Shown: in pieces, positions 47,679 through 60,717 of the stretch
How the letters are laid out: the number at the start of each line of letters is the position of its first letter
How positions within the stretch are numbered: position 1 is the first letter of the stretch
NCBI RefSeq assembly: GCF_030373245.1
Contig: NZ_JAUCZF010000005.1
Location: forward strand, 124,001-188,000
Direction of reading: 5' to 3'
DNA from: Hydrogenophaga sp.
Lineage (GTDB): Bacteria > Pseudomonadota > Gammaproteobacteria > Burkholderiales > Burkholderiaceae_C
Length of the DNA: 64,000 nucleotides
Notes under the pieces: generated by a model
What the model saw: only the letters and a program-made list of their open reading frames with translations
The model's database searches: none
What the model was told of the DNA's origin: nothing
Position numbers and translations under genes: made by a program

Positions 47679-48841
47679 CAGAATTTGACGTCGAGCGTGA
47701 ACTCGGTGAAGGTCGCTCGGTCCTGGGCCTCGTCTTCCAGCGGGGCCGACGCGGTGTTGGCCGACTTGGCCGCATTGAAGTCGTTTTGCAGGCGCCAGAG
47801 CAGGTTGTTCGGCGAGTCGGCCTGGGCCATGCCCTCGGTGCGGGTGACGATGCCATCGGCCACGAGGCGGGCAAGATCCTGCTCGAAGCTTTGTGATCCC
47901 TCGGCGAGTGATTTCTCCATCGCCTCACGAACGCCCGAAAAGTCGGCCTTCTGGATCAGATCGGAGATCAACGCCGTGTTGAGCATCACTTCCATCGCTG
48001 GAACACGGCCACCGGTGTGGGTGCGCAGCAGGCGCTGCGACACGATGGCGCGCAGCGCAGACCCGAGATCGCCCAGCATGGTCGGGCGCACTTCCACCGG
48101 GTAGAAGCTCAGGATGCGGTTGAGCGCGTGGTAGCTGTTGTTGGCGTGCAAGGTCGCCAGACAGAGGTGGCCCGACTGCGAATAAGAGATCGCGGCCGAC
48201 ATGGTCTCGCGGTCGCGGATTTCGCCGATCAGGATCACATCGGGTGCCTGGCGCAGCGCGTTCTTGAGTGCGATCTGAAGCGAGGCGGTGTCGGGCCCCA
48301 CTTCGCGCTGATTGACCACCGAGCGCTTGTTCTTGTAGACGTATTCGATCGGATCTTCAACAGTCAGGATGTGACCGCTGGCGTTTTCGTTGCGATGGTC
48401 GATCATGGCCGCAAGCGTGGTGCTCTTGCCGGCGCCGGTGGAGCCGACCATCAGGATCAGCCCACGCTTTTCCATCACCAGGTCGGCCAGGATCGGCGCC
48501 ACGTTGAGCGAATCGAGCGAAGGAATGTCGCCAGGCACGTAACGGATCACCACCGCATAGCTGCCGCGCTGGCGCATGGCACTGACGCGGAAGTTGCCCA
48601 CCCCATCCAGCGGCACGGCCATGTTGAGCTCCCCGGTTTCGGTGAGCTCCTCGATCCGGGTCGATGGCACCAGCTCGGACAGCAGGTTGCGCGGCGCCTC
48701 GGGTGGCAGCACCTGGCTGTTGATCGGGATCGTCTGCCCATTGATCTTGATCATGGCCGGCGCCTGCGCCGACAGATACACGTCCGACGCCTTTTTGTCC
48801 GCCATCAGGCGCAGGATGCGCTCCATCGTTCCACTGCTCAT
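47678..48841 (-). CDS. pilU: PilU-type type IV pilus retraction ATPase
   Basis: 387-residue PilT-family hexameric ATPase. Walker A is [20 protein letters not shown], the Asp box follows as [20 protein letters not shown], Walker [21 protein letters not shown] and the His box [20 protein letters not shown]. The N-terminal PAS-like domain is [20 protein letters not shown]. The C-terminal extension past residue 340 ([20 protein letters not shown]) is the feature that separates PilU from PilT. No pilT lies nearby. It sits between dapE and dapD, overlapping dapE. Confidence 0.9.
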   Translation of the reverse strand: MSSGTMERILRLMADKKASDVYLSAQAPAMIKINGQTIPINSQVLPPEAPRNLLSELVPSTRIEELTETGELNMAVPLDGVGNFRVSAMRQRGSYAVVIRYVPGDIPSLDSLNVAPILADLVMEKRGLILMVGSTGAGKSTTLAAMIDHRNENASGHILTVEDPIEYVYKNKRSVVNQREVGPDTASLQIALKNALRQAPDVILIGEIRDRETMSAAISYSQSGHLCLATLHANNSYHALNRILSFYPVEVRPTMLGDLGSALRAIVSQRLLRTHTGGRVPAMEVMLNTALISDLIQKADFSGVREAMEKSLAEGSQSFEQDLARLVADGIVTRTEGMAQADSPNNLLWRLQNDFNAAKSANTASAPLEDEAQDRATFTEFTLDVKF

Positions 48842-48908
48842 GTCAGGCCTTTCAACACATCAAGCATCAACACATTCCACGCCAACGAGAGGCACCTTGT
48901 CCAGCGAA

Positions 48909-48982
48909 CACCCCGCAGCCGGCTTTCCCAGGCCGCAGGTGTTGTCCCCCTGAAGGGGAAAACGCGAAGCGGTGCAGGAGGG
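48909..48982 (-). repeat. Dispersed GC-rich intergenic repeat, copy 3 (reverse orientation)
   Basis: Read on the minus strand: CGCTTCGCG, CCCCTTCAGGGGG, CTGCGGCCTGGGAAAGCCGG, then CTGCGGGG. It starts directly after the dapD stop codon and points towards pilU, that is, with transcription. Confidence 0.7.
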
Positions 48983-49807
<825 letters not shown>

Positions 49808-49851
49808 GAGAAACGGTTGAATTGAAAAAAGGGAGCGTGGCGTTCACACCA

Positions 49852-51075
49852 TCAGCGAGCGCCGCTTACAAAGCGGTGGATGCGTTGCGCGGCTTCAAGG
49901 CATTCGGCGCTTTCAGCCACCAGGGCCATGCGGATCCGGCCCATGCCCGGATTGTGCCCGCCGACTTCACGCGCCAGGTAGCTGCCAGGCAACACCGTCA
50001 CATTGTATTGAGCCAGCAAGGCGCGGGCGAACGCCTCGTCCGCGCTCAGGCCAGGGGTGTGGCTGGCGAAGCGGGCGGGCACGCCGGCCCAGAGGTAGAA
50101 GGCGGCATCGGGCAACGCCACGTCCAGCACCTCGGCCAGCAGCGGGGTGACCTGGGCAAACTTCTCGCGGTACAGGCGCCGGTTCTCCACCACATGGTCT
50201 TCATCTCCCCAGGCGGCCACGCTGGCGGCCTGCACCGCCGGGCTCATGGCGCCACCGTGGTAGGTGCGGTAGAGCAGAAAGGGCTTGATGAGCGCCGCAT
50301 CTCCCGCGACAAAACCGCTGCGCAGGCCAGGCGCGTTGCTGCGCTTGGACAGGCTGGTGAAGGCCACCAGCCGCCGAAAGTCGGTGCGCCCGAGCTCCTT
50401 CGCGGCTTGCAGTCCGCCCAGGGGCGGTTCTTCGCGAAAATAGATCTCGCTGTAGCACTCGTCCGAGGCAATCACGAAACCGTGCTGGTCGCTGAGGGCA
50501 AACAGCTTGCGCCACTCGTCCAGCGGCATGACCGCGCCGGTCGGGTTGCCGGGCGAACACACATAGAGCAGTTGGGTGCGTGACCAGACCTCGGCCGGCA
50601 CGCTGTCCCAGTCGGGAGCAAAGTTGCGCGCCGGGTCGCTGGCCACATAGTGCGGCAGCGCCCCACCCAGCAAGGTCGCACCTTCGTAGATTTGGTAGAA
50701 GGGATTGGGAAACACCACCGTCGCCCCTTCCCGGGTGGGGTCGATCACCGTCTGCGCGAAAGCAAACAAGGCCTCACGCGAACCGTTGACGGGCAAAACC
50801 TGCGTCGCCGGGTCCACCGAGACCCCATACCGGCGCTGCAGCCACGCCGCGCAGGCGGCACGCAGACCGGGCTCGCCGCCTGTAGCGGGATAGCCCGCGA
50901 GGCCCGTGTCCAGCGCGTCAGCCAGGGCTTGTTTGAGCAAGGCGGGCGTGGCGTGCTTGGGCTCGCCGATGCCCAGGCTGATGGCTTGGTGGGCGGGGTT
51001 GGGGGTGACGCCGGCAAAGAGCTGGCGCAGCCGCTCGAACGGGTAGGGCTGCAGAAGCGACAACTTGGGATTCAT
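49852..51075 (-). CDS. dapC: Succinyldiaminopimelate transaminase
   Basis: PLP-dependent aminotransferase, 407 residues, acting between DapD and DapE. The pyridoxal Lys is in FTSLSKRSNAPGLRSGFVAG; the cofactor Asp and Tyr lie in VCSPGNPTGAVMPLDEWRKL and FVIASDECYSEIYFREEPPL. The start MNPKLSLLQPYPFERLRQLF is a DapC-type N-terminus and the ATG at 51075 is chosen from it; the frame extends upstream without similarity. The neighbours dapD and dapE support DapC over generic aspartate aminotransferase. Transcribed divergently from smc. Confidence 0.93.
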   Translation of the reverse strand: MNPKLSLLQPYPFERLRQLFAGVTPNPAHQAISLGIGEPKHATPALLKQALADALDTGLAGYPATGGEPGLRAACAAWLQRRYGVSVDPATQVLPVNGSREALFAFAQTVIDPTREGATVVFPNPFYQIYEGATLLGGALPHYVASDPARNFAPDWDSVPAEVWSRTQLLYVCSPGNPTGAVMPLDEWRKLFALSDQHGFVIASDECYSEIYFREEPPLGGLQAAKELGRTDFRRLVAFTSLSKRSNAPGLRSGFVAGDAALIKPFLLYRTYHGGAMSPAVQAASVAAWGDEDHVVENRRLYREKFAQVTPLLAEVLDVALPDAAFYLWAGVPARFASHTPGLSADEAFARALLAQYNVTVLPGSYLAREVGGHNPGMGRIRMALVAESAECLEAAQRIHRFVSGAR

Positions 51076-51222
51076 CGCGCCAATTATCCCCAGCGGTGCA
51101 AACCTCTGGCGGTGCGCCGTGCCGCTGGAGCGACGCGGTATCATGCGGATCGCGCTCCGGCCCCGACAGGGGGAGGATTTTCCTTACAAATCAAATAGTT
51201 AGCGTTCTGCGACCGATTCCAC

Positions 51223-54200
51223 GTGCGCCTTAACTCGATCAAGCTCTCCGGCTTCAAGTCTTTCGCCGAGCCGACCAACTTCCTGCTGCCGGGTCAGTTG
51301 GTGGGGGTGGTGGGGCCCAACGGCTGCGGCAAGTCCAACATCATGGACGCGGTGCGCTGGGTGCTGGGCGAGTCCAGGGCCTCCGAGCTGCGTGGCGAGT
51401 CCATGCAGGACGTGATCTTCAACGGCACCAACAACCGCAAGCCGGCCAGCCGCTCCAGCGTGGAGCTGGTGTTCGACAACAGCGATCACCGCGCCGGTGG
51501 CCAGTGGGGCCAGTTCCTGGAGATTGCGGTCAAGCGCGTGCTCACGCGCGACGGTACCAGCAGCTACTACATCAACAACCAGCCGGTGCGCCGTCGAGAT
51601 GTGCAGGATGTGTTCCTGGGCACCGGTCTGGGACCACGCGCCTACGCCATCATCGGCCAGGGCACCATCAGCCGCATCATCGAGTCCAAGCCCGAAGAAC
51701 TGCGCCTGTTTCTCGAAGAAGCCGCCGGGGTCTCGAAGTACAAGGAACGCCGCCGCGAAACCGCCAACCGCCTGGCCGACACGCGCGAAAACCTGACCCG
51801 GGTGGAAGACATTCTGCGCGAGCTCAATGCCAACCTGGACAAGCTGGAAAAGCAGGCCGAGGTCGCTGCCCGATACCAGCAGCTGCAGTCCAGCGCCACG
51901 CTCAAGCAACATCAGCTCTGGTTCCTCAAGCGGTCCGAAGCCGAGGCGGACCAGGCGCAGGTCAAGCAAAACGCGGCCCAGGCGCTGACCGACCTGGAGT
52001 CGCGCACGTCCGATCTGCGACGCGTCGAATCTGAGCTGGAGACCATTCGCCAGGCGCACTACGCGGCGGGTGATCAGGTCAACCAGGCGCAAGGCCGGCT
52101 GTACGAAGCGACCGCCGAGGTGGGCAAGCTCGAGGCCGAAATCCGCTTTGTGGTCGAAGGGCGCACCCGGGTCGAACAGCGCCTCGTGCAGCTCAGGGAA
52201 CAGATCGGATCCTGGAGCACGCGCAGCGCCGATGCGGGTATCGAGCTGGAGCAGATCGCAGCCAGCCTGGTCGAGGCTGAAGAGCAGTCGGTGGTGCTGG
52301 CCGCCCAGGGCGAGGAACAGGCGCACGCCCTGCCAGCCCTCGAAGACGCCTTGCGCCAGGCGCAGGGCCGCGCCAACGAACAGCGCAACAGCGTGGGCCA
52401 GGTGCAGCAGCAAATTCAGGTGCTCGCCGCCGAACAGCGCAGTATCGAAGAGCAGAGCCGCCAGCTCAACCAGCGCCACGAGCGGCTGAGTGCCGACCGC
52501 AATGCCCTTGCCGCACCCGACGAAGCCCGTGTGATGAGCGCACAGAGCGAACTGGCCAGCGCTCAGGCGCTCGCCGAGGTGGCCGAGGGCGTTCTGCACG
52601 AACTGCAAGACCGCGTGCCCCAGCTCGATGAAGAGCGCCGCACCGCCCAGCAAGCCGTGAACCAGGAATCTGCCCGGCAATCCGACCTGTCGGCCCGCTC
52701 GGAAGCACTCAAGGCCTTGCAAGAGAAAGTCAAGACCGACGGCAAGCTGGCGCCCTGGCTGTCCAAGCACGGGCTGGATGGGCTCCAGGGGCTGTGGAGC
52801 CGCATCCATGTCGAAACCGGATGGGAAAACGCGCTGGAAGCCGCCCTGCGTGAGCGCCTGGGTGCGCTTGAGGTTTCCCGTCTGGAGATGGTGCGCGCGT
52901 TTGGCAACGACGCCCCACCCGCCAAGCTGGCGTTCTACCATGCACCCGCCGCCGCTGCCGCTGCCCAGCCGGGCGCGTCGGGTCTCAAGCCACTGGCCGA
53001 CTGGCTGCGCCTGAACGACGCCGGCCAGCGCGCCTTGCTCGCTGACTGGCTGCAAGGTTGTCTGAGTGCCGCCAGCCTGGATGAAGCCCTGTCCAGACGC
53101 GATCAACTGCAGCCTGGTCAGGTGATCTACGTGCCCAGCGGGCACGCAGTCAGCGCGCACAGCGTCAGTTTTTACGCGCCCGACAGTGAACAGGCCGGCC
53201 TGCTGGCGCGCGCCCAGGAAATCGAGAACCTCGACAAGCAGATCAAGGCGCAGGTCCTGATCGCCGAGCAGGCGCGCTCCGCGCTGGTGCGTGCCGAGGC
53301 CGCCTACACCGAAGCCTCGCAGCGCCTGGTGAGTGCCCGACGAGAAGGCGCCGAGACGCGCACCCGTGCCCACGAGCTTCAAGTCGAAGCTTTGCGCCTG
53401 ACCCAGCTCGCCGAGCAGACCCGCGCCCGCAGCGAGCAGATCGCTGCCGATCTGGCCGAGGTCGACGCGCAGCTCGAAGTCCTCCAGGAGCGTCGGATCA
53501 CCGCCGAAGCGCGCTTCGAAGAGCTCGACCTGCAGCTGGCCGATCACCAGGAGCGCCACGCCCAGCTCGACGACGCGGTGATCGACGCCGAGCGCCGGCT
53601 CGCTCAGGCGCGCGAACAGCAGCGTGGTCTGGAGCGCAGCGCACAGGAAGCCGTGTTTGCATTGCGCAGCCTGCAGGCGCGCCAGGGTGAACTTCAGCGC
53701 TCGCTCGAAGGCGCAGCCAGCCAGGAAAAGCTGCTGGCCGAGGAGCAGCAACGCGCGTCTGACGAGCTCGCGCGCCTCAACGATGCTGCGGCGCAGGCCG
53801 GACTGCAGAGCGCCCTGGCCACCAAGCTGGAGCGGGAACAGTCGCTGGGCGCCTTGCGCAGCGACTACGACGACCTCACCAACAAACTGCGCGCCAGCGA
53901 CGAACGCCGCCTGAAGCTGGAGCGCGAGCTCGACCCGCTGCGTCAGCGCATCACCGACTTTCAGCTCAAGGAGCAGGCTGCCCGCCTGGGTGTGGAGCAG
54001 TACAGCCTGCAGCTCGAAGAGGCCCAGGCCGATCTGGCGGCGGTGGCGCAAAGCATCACCGAAGGCAACGTGCGCCTGAGCGGGTTGCAAGGCGAGATCG
54101 AGCGCCTGCACCGCGAGATCCAATCGCTCGGCGCCGTCAACCTGGCCGCGCTGGACGAGCTCACCGCCGCGCGCGAGCGCAAGAATTTCCTGGATGCTCA

Positions 54201-54744
54201 AACCGCCGACCTGACCGAGGCCATGACGACGCTGGAAGACGCGATCAAGAAGATCGACAACGAAACCCGCGACCTGCTGGGCAGCACGTTCGCCACCGTC
54301 AACACCCATTTCGGTCGCATGTTCCCCGAGCTTTTCGGCGGCGGCAACGCCCGGCTGGTGATGACCGGGGAAGAAATTCTGGATGCAGGCGTGCAGGTCA
54401 TGGCCCAGCCACCGGGCAAAAAGAACCAGACCATCCACCTGCTCTCGGGCGGTGAGAAGGCACTCACCGCGATCGCCCTGGTGTTCGCCATTTTCCAGCT
54501 CAATCCGGCACCGTTCTGTCTGCTCGACGAGGTTGATGCGCCCCTGGACGACGCCAATACCGAGCGCTACGCCAAGCTGGTGACCCAGATGGCCAAGGAC
54601 ACACAGTTCCTTTTCATCAGCCACAACAAGATCGCCATGGAAATGGCCGAACAGCTGATCGGTGTGACCATGCAGGAGCAAGGTGTTTCGCGCATCGTGG
54701 CCGTGGACATGGAGTCGGCTGCCGGTATGCTCGAAGCCACCTGA
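51223..54744 (+). CDS. smc: Chromosome segregation protein SMC
   Basis: 1173-residue structural-maintenance-of-chromosomes ATPase that compacts and segregates DNA. Walker A is GPNGCGKSN at residues 31-39. Two long coiled-coil arms (rich in Glu, Gln, Arg, Ala) flank a hinge at about residues 500-650, where GLDGLQGLWSRIHVETGWEN begins and YVPSGHAVSAHSVSFYAPDS follows. The C-terminal head has LLSGGEKALTAIALVFAIFQ and FCLLDEVDAPLDDANTERYA with LFISHNKIAMEMAEQLIGVT. Start GTG 51223 gives MRLNSIKLSGFKSF, the family N-terminus. zipA and ligA follow. A 1420-codon antisense frame over it is a composition artefact. Confidence 0.97.
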   Translation: MRLNSIKLSGFKSFAEPTNFLLPGQLVGVVGPNGCGKSNIMDAVRWVLGESRASELRGESMQDVIFNGTNNRKPASRSSVELVFDNSDHRAGGQWGQFLEIAVKRVLTRDGTSSYYINNQPVRRRDVQDVFLGTGLGPRAYAIIGQGTISRIIESKPEELRLFLEEAAGVSKYKERRRETANRLADTRENLTRVEDILRELNANLDKLEKQAEVAARYQQLQSSATLKQHQLWFLKRSEAEADQAQVKQNAAQALTDLESRTSDLRRVESELETIRQAHYAAGDQVNQAQGRLYEATAEVGKLEAEIRFVVEGRTRVEQRLVQLREQIGSWSTRSADAGIELEQIAASLVEAEEQSVVLAAQGEEQAHALPALEDALRQAQGRANEQRNSVGQVQQQIQVLAAEQRSIEEQSRQLNQRHERLSADRNALAAPDEARVMSAQSELASAQALAEVAEGVLHELQDRVPQLDEERRTAQQAVNQESARQSDLSARSEALKALQEKVKTDGKLAPWLSKHGLDGLQGLWSRIHVETGWENALEAALRERLGALEVSRLEMVRAFGNDAPPAKLAFYHAPAAAAAAQPGASGLKPLADWLRLNDAGQRALLADWLQGCLSAASLDEALSRRDQLQPGQVIYVPSGHAVSAHSVSFYAPDSEQAGLLARAQEIENLDKQIKAQVLIAEQARSALVRAEAAYTEASQRLVSARREGAETRTRAHELQVEALRLTQLAEQTRARSEQIAADLAEVDAQLEVLQERRITAEARFEELDLQLADHQERHAQLDDAVIDAERRLAQAREQQRGLERSAQEAVFALRSLQARQGELQRSLEGAASQEKLLAEEQQRASDELARLNDAAAQAGLQSALATKLEREQSLGALRSDYDDLTNKLRASDERRLKLERELDPLRQRITDFQLKEQAARLGVEQYSLQLEEAQADLAAVAQSITEGNVRLSGLQGEIERLHREIQSLGAVNLAALDELTAARERKNFLDAQTADLTEAMTTLEDAIKKIDNETRDLLGSTFATVNTHFGRMFPELFGGGNARLVMTGEEILDAGVQVMAQPPGKKNQTIHLLSGGEKALTAIALVFAIFQLNPAPFCLLDEVDAPLDDANTERYAKLVTQMAKDTQFLFISHNKIAMEMAEQLIGVTMQEQGVSRIVAVDMESAAGMLEAT

Positions 54745-54774
54745 TCTTTTGACCTCGCGCCCCACGCACGAACC

Positions 54775-55917
54775 ATGAGCACACTGCAAGTCAGCCTGGC
54801 CATCATCGGCGGTCTCATTCTGGCGGGCGTGGTGGCCTACAACGCCTGGATCACCCGCCGCAACGTGCCTCGAACCCTGCGCGAGCGCGGGGGTGAATCT
54901 GTCGCCGTCCCGGCAGGTCCGGTGGCAACGCCGGTATTTGCCGAGACCGCGCCCGGCGGCGAGGGCGATGGCCGCATCGACCCCGTGCTGGACGCGTTTC
55001 CCGGGGACGGACCCAACACCGCACCTCTCGCCGAGCCCGCAACGCCTCAGACGGTGCCCGTCACGTTGAACCACATGGTGGCAACCCCGGAGAAGCGGCC
55101 CGGCCTGGACGCGCTGATCGACGTCATCACGCCACTGGCCCTGGAGTCCGAGGTGTCGGGCGATGCACTGCTCGCCGCTTTGCCGGGCACCCGGCGCGTG
55201 GGCAGCAAACCTTTCGCCGTAGAAGGCCTGAGCGAGATGAATGGCGAGTGGGAGACTCCGCGCCCTGGTCAACGCTATCGGACGCTCCAGGCCGGTGTGC
55301 AGCTGGCCAACCGCGCTGGTGCCCTCAACGACATCGAATTTTCCGAGTTCGTGGTCAAGGCCCAGACCTTTGCGGATGCGGTGGGCGCCGCGCCGGATTT
55401 CCCGGACATGCGAGCCGAGGTGGCGCGCGCGCGCGAGCTCGACGCCTTTGCCAGCGGCCACGATGCCCAGCTCGGCTTCACCCTGAGAGCGCGTCGCGCC
55501 GCCTGGAGCCCGGGCTACGTGACGCAGCAGGCCGCGCGGCTCGGCTTTGTGGCAGGTGCCTTGCCCGGCCGCATGGTGCTTCCGGGCAGCGCCGCGGGAC
55601 AGGCGCCTATTCTGAGCCTGGCCTTTGATCCCCAGGCCGCCATGGCCGAAGACCCGGAGCTAAGCGCCCTGCGCGAACTGGCCTTGTCGCTGGAGGTCAC
55701 CCACGTGGCACGCATCGAGCAGCCTTTCGTGCGCATGCGCGAGGCCGCTGCCGCCCTGGCCGAGGCCATGGATGGCGTGGTCACCGACGACGCCGGCCAG
55801 CACCTGACGGCCGAGGCGCTGGACCGCATCGGCGCCGACCTGGAGGGGCTTTACGACGCGCTGGACAGCCGGGATCTGTCGGCAGGGTCGGCGCAGGCGC
55901 GCCGGCTGTTCAGTTGA
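54775..55917 (+). CDS. zipA: ZipA-like cell division protein
   Basis: Inner-membrane anchor for FtsZ, 380 residues. A single N-terminal membrane span (VSLAIIGGLILAGVVAYNAW) leads into a Pro/Ala-rich linker (residues 30-130), and the C-terminal ZipA domain begins near residue 230 (AQLGFTLRARRAAWSPGYVT) with ARRAAWSPGYVTQQAARLGF and AMDGVVTDDAGQHLTAEALD. Sequence identity to E. coli ZipA is low in the linker. The location smc-zipA-ligA is a conserved order, which supports the call. The ATG at 54775 is 30 bases after the smc stop. Confidence 0.9.
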   Translation: MSTLQVSLAIIGGLILAGVVAYNAWITRRNVPRTLRERGGESVAVPAGPVATPVFAETAPGGEGDGRIDPVLDAFPGDGPNTAPLAEPATPQTVPVTLNHMVATPEKRPGLDALIDVITPLALESEVSGDALLAALPGTRRVGSKPFAVEGLSEMNGEWETPRPGQRYRTLQAGVQLANRAGALNDIEFSEFVVKAQTFADAVGAAPDFPDMRAEVARARELDAFASGHDAQLGFTLRARRAAWSPGYVTQQAARLGFVAGALPGRMVLPGSAAGQAPILSLAFDPQAAMAEDPELSALRELALSLEVTHVARIEQPFVRMREAAAALAEAMDGVVTDDAGQHLTAEALDRIGADLEGLYDALDSRDLSAGSAQARRLFS

Positions 55918-55921
55918 ATGA

Positions 55922-58120
<2,199 letters not shown>

Positions 58121-58127
58121 GCGAACT

Positions 58128-58511
58128 TCACTTGAACTTGTAGTGATCCCGGTTCAGCACCGCGGCCACGGCGGTGACCTCTTCCGGGAACAGCCCCAAG
58201 TTCATGGTGGTGTTGCACATCTCCACCATGCCGCGCAGCAGGCCGGCGCTGTTGATCCGGCCTTGCGGCTTGTACATGGCGCTGCCGTCGCCGCCCACCT
58301 TGCTGATGTGGCAGGCCACGCATTTGTTGTCCGCAATCAGCTTTTGTCCCAGGGCGAGGTCGGCGTCTTTGAAGATCTCGGCGCCCTGGGCCTGGGCGCT
58401 GTGCCAGGTGAGGGCTCCCCCCAGCAGCAACAGGCTGGCCGTGGCCCAGGGCAGGGCGCGGCGGCTCCAGTGGGGGCGGGCGGTCAGGGTGGGGGTGTGG
58501 CGTGGGGTCAT
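58128..58511 (-). CDS. Small exported cytochrome c
   Basis: 127-residue protein with a signal peptide ([20 protein letters not shown], cut after AQAQ) and one heme c site CVACH at residues 64-68 in [20 protein letters not shown]. Candidate axial Met residues lie in [20 protein letters not shown] or the later [15 protein letters not shown]. The rest ([18 protein letters not shown]) is a short helix typical of small class I cytochromes. The electron partner is not known. The ATG at 58511 follows GGAGGCACCAC. It is convergent with ligA (7-base gap) and divergent from def. Confidence 0.88.
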   Translation of the reverse strand: MTPRHTPTLTARPHWSRRALPWATASLLLLGGALTWHSAQAQGAEIFKDADLALGQKLIADNKCVACHISKVGGDGSAMYKPQGRINSAGLLRGMVEMCNTTMNLGLFPEEVTAVAAVLNRDHYKFK

Positions 58512-58615
58512 GTGGTGCCTCCAGAACGTGGTCGCGTGTGTCTGGGACACTCTACCTGCATCAAAATGGCCTGTCACCCGCTCACACACCGCCTGCGCGG
58601 TTTTTCTGCCCGACC

Positions 58616-59155
58616 ATGACCCTTCACACCATTCTCAAAATGGGCGATCCGCGCCTGCTGTTGACCGCCCAGCCGGTGACCGCATTCGACACACCCGAAC
58701 TGCACCGTCTGATCGAAGACATGCGCGAAACCATGGCGGTGGCCAACGGGGCCGGCCTGGCCGCGCCACAGATCGGCGTGAACCTGCAGGTGGTGATTTT
58801 CGGTACCGGTGCGGTGGTGCCGCGTTACCCGGACGCCGAGCCTGTGCCGCGAACGGTCCTGATCAACCCCACCATCACCCCGATGGGGGATGAAGAAATC
58901 GAAGACTGGGAAGGCTGTTTGTCGGTGCCCGGGATGCGGGGCGTGGTGCCGCGCTGGGCACGCATCCGCTACCAGGGCTTTGATCCGCTGGGCGGGGTGA
59001 TCGACCGTGTGGCAGAGGGCTTTCATGCGCGCGTGGTACAACACGAATGCGACCACCTTTGGGGCAAGCTGTACCCCATGCGGGTGCGTGATTTTTCCCG
59101 TTTTGGTTTCATCGAGGTGCTGTTTCCCGAGCTGTCCGACCAGGCCGACGATTGA
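58616..59155 (+). CDS. def: Peptide deformylase
   Basis: Removes the N-formyl group from nascent proteins. 179 residues. The three active-site motifs are present: [27 protein letters not shown] and [16 protein letters not shown], with the metal ligands Cys and two His. The C-terminus [20 protein letters not shown] is longer than that of E. coli by about ten residues. The ATG at 58616 gives the usual N-terminal [15 protein letters not shown]. This may be a second deformylase, since the usual def-fmt pair is not here. It is followed after 113 bases by the RND efflux operon. Confidence 0.95.
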   Translation: MTLHTILKMGDPRLLLTAQPVTAFDTPELHRLIEDMRETMAVANGAGLAAPQIGVNLQVVIFGTGAVVPRYPDAEPVPRTVLINPTITPMGDEEIEDWEGCLSVPGMRGVVPRWARIRYQGFDPLGGVIDRVAEGFHARVVQHECDHLWGKLYPMRVRDFSRFGFIEVLFPELSDQADD

Positions 59156-59268
59156 CCTGCGCATCGCCGGCGAAACATTCCGATGCGGCTCCGAAACACA
59201 GCGACACAAATCGCGTGGCACTCGCCGCTAGAGTCGCCACCTGATCGAACTCCACAGGAACACCCGAA

Positions 59269-60717
59269 TTGACGATCCGAACCTGCGCCGCGTTGCTCGC
59301 TGCGTCCTTCCTGGGCGCCTGCGCGGTCAACTCTGAGTTGCCGAGCACCCAAGCCGCCTCGGCCGCCACGCCACCGGCCTGGTACGCGCCACCGCTGGCG
59401 CATCAGGGCCGTTCGGCATCATTGACGCAATGGTGGGCGCGACTCGACGACCCGGTGCTCACCCGCTGGATCGCGCTGGCCCAGGCGGAAAGCCCGTCGA
59501 TCGCGGCCGCCCGGGCCCGAGTGTTTGACGCCCGCGCGCAGTTGCAGGGCGAGCAGACTGCCAGTGGGCCACAGCTGGCCGCGGTGGGCAGCGCCAGCCG
59601 CAGCCGTCAAGTGCTGGGTCAGCCGGCCGCAACAGCATTCGGAGCTGGCGTGCAGGCGTCCTGGGCGCTCGACCTCTGGGGTGGGGCGTCGGCCGGTATT
59701 GCGGCCGCGCAGGCCCGCCAGGACGCGGCGGGTGCGGGCTGGCACGAAGCTCGCGTGCTGGTGGCCGCCGAGCTGGCCAGTCTGTACTACGCCCAGCGCC
59801 AGTGCCAGGCCCAGCTGACCGTGGCTCAAGAAGACCGCGATTCGCGCGCCGCCACGGCCCAGGCCGCTGGCGAAACCGAGCGCGCCGGGCTGACCGCGCC
59901 CGCGGTTGCGGCGCTGGCGCGTGCGAGCGCCGCCGACGCGGCGAGCCGCACCCGCGCGCAGCAGCAGCGCTGCGAGCAGCAGATCAAGTCGCTGGTCTCG
60001 CTCACGGGCCTCCCTGAGCCTGAGCTGCGCGCCCAGCTCGCGCAGGCACCCGCCGTGCCAGCCGATGCGGCGCTCAACGACTGGCTGTCGGTGGATGCGG
60101 TGCCCGCTGCCGTGATCCGCCAGCGACCCGATGTGTACCAGGCGCAGCGCGAGCTGGTTGCGGCCGCCGAGTCGGTGGGAGTGGCGCGAGCCGCGCTCTT
60201 GCCGAGCCTGAGCCTCTCGGGCAGCCTGCTGCGCAACCGGGTCAGCAGCGCGGGCGCCAGCGATTCGTTCAACAGCTGGTCGGTCGGGCCCTTCACCCTC
60301 AGCCTGCCGCTGCTCGGACGCGGTGCGCTGCAGGCCGGGGTCGACAGTGCCCAGGCGCGCTACGAGAGTGCAGCGGTGGCTTACGCCGCCACGCTGCGCA
60401 ATGCCGTGGCCGAGGTGGAACGCTCGCTGGTGGCGCTCGCGTCTTTGCGGGAGCAGGCTGGCACCACTCAGACGGCACTCGATGGCTACAGCCAGTCGTT
60501 CACCGCCACGCAGGCGCGCTACCGGGTCGGGCTGGCGAATCTGAACGAACTGGAGGAAGCGCGCCGCCTGCAGCTCAACGCCAGCAGCAGCGCGGTCACG
60601 CTGCAGCAAGACCGTATCCAGGCCTGGATCGACCTTTACGTCGCCCTCGGCGGCGGTTTCGACCCAGCCCGTGTGGCCGACCCCCTCCAACACAACGCCG
60701 CCAAAGATCCCTCATGA
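59269..60717 (+). CDS. RND efflux outer-membrane factor (NodT/OprM-type lipoprotein)
   Basis: 482-residue TolC-like outer-membrane channel lipoprotein. The lipobox is LLAASFLGACAV with Cys18. The two repeated OEP domains are visible (WARLDDPVLTRWIALAQAES, later LNELEEARRLQLNASSSAVT), with RQRPDVYQAQRELVAAAESV and VGVARAALLPSLSLSGSLLR as the hallmark halves. The start is a TTG at 59269 with AGGAA upstream, which gives the signal. It is the first gene of a three-gene RND system with ATGA overlap into the adaptor gene. Confidence 0.93.
   Translation: MTIRTCAALLAASFLGACAVNSELPSTQAASAATPPAWYAPPLAHQGRSASLTQWWARLDDPVLTRWIALAQAESPSIAAARARVFDARAQLQGEQTASGPQLAAVGSASRSRQVLGQPAATAFGAGVQASWALDLWGGASAGIAAAQARQDAAGAGWHEARVLVAAELASLYYAQRQCQAQLTVAQEDRDSRAATAQAAGETERAGLTAPAVAALARASAADAASRTRAQQQRCEQQIKSLVSLTGLPEPELRAQLAQAPAVPADAALNDWLSVDAVPAAVIRQRPDVYQAQRELVAAAESVGVARAALLPSLSLSGSLLRNRVSSAGASDSFNSWSVGPFTLSLPLLGRGALQAGVDSAQARYESAAVAYAATLRNAVAEVERSLVALASLREQAGTTQTALDGYSQSFTATQARYRVGLANLNELEEARRLQLNASSSAVTLQQDRIQAWIDLYVALGGGFDPARVADPLQHNAAKDPS

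Noticed and set aside
51199-55461. A 1420-codon open frame on the minus strand over smc and zipA
   Set aside because: It is antisense to two well-supported genes and has the biased composition (long hydrophobic and Gln/Leu/Gly runs) expected from GC-rich codon usage on the other strand. No family motif is seen in it.
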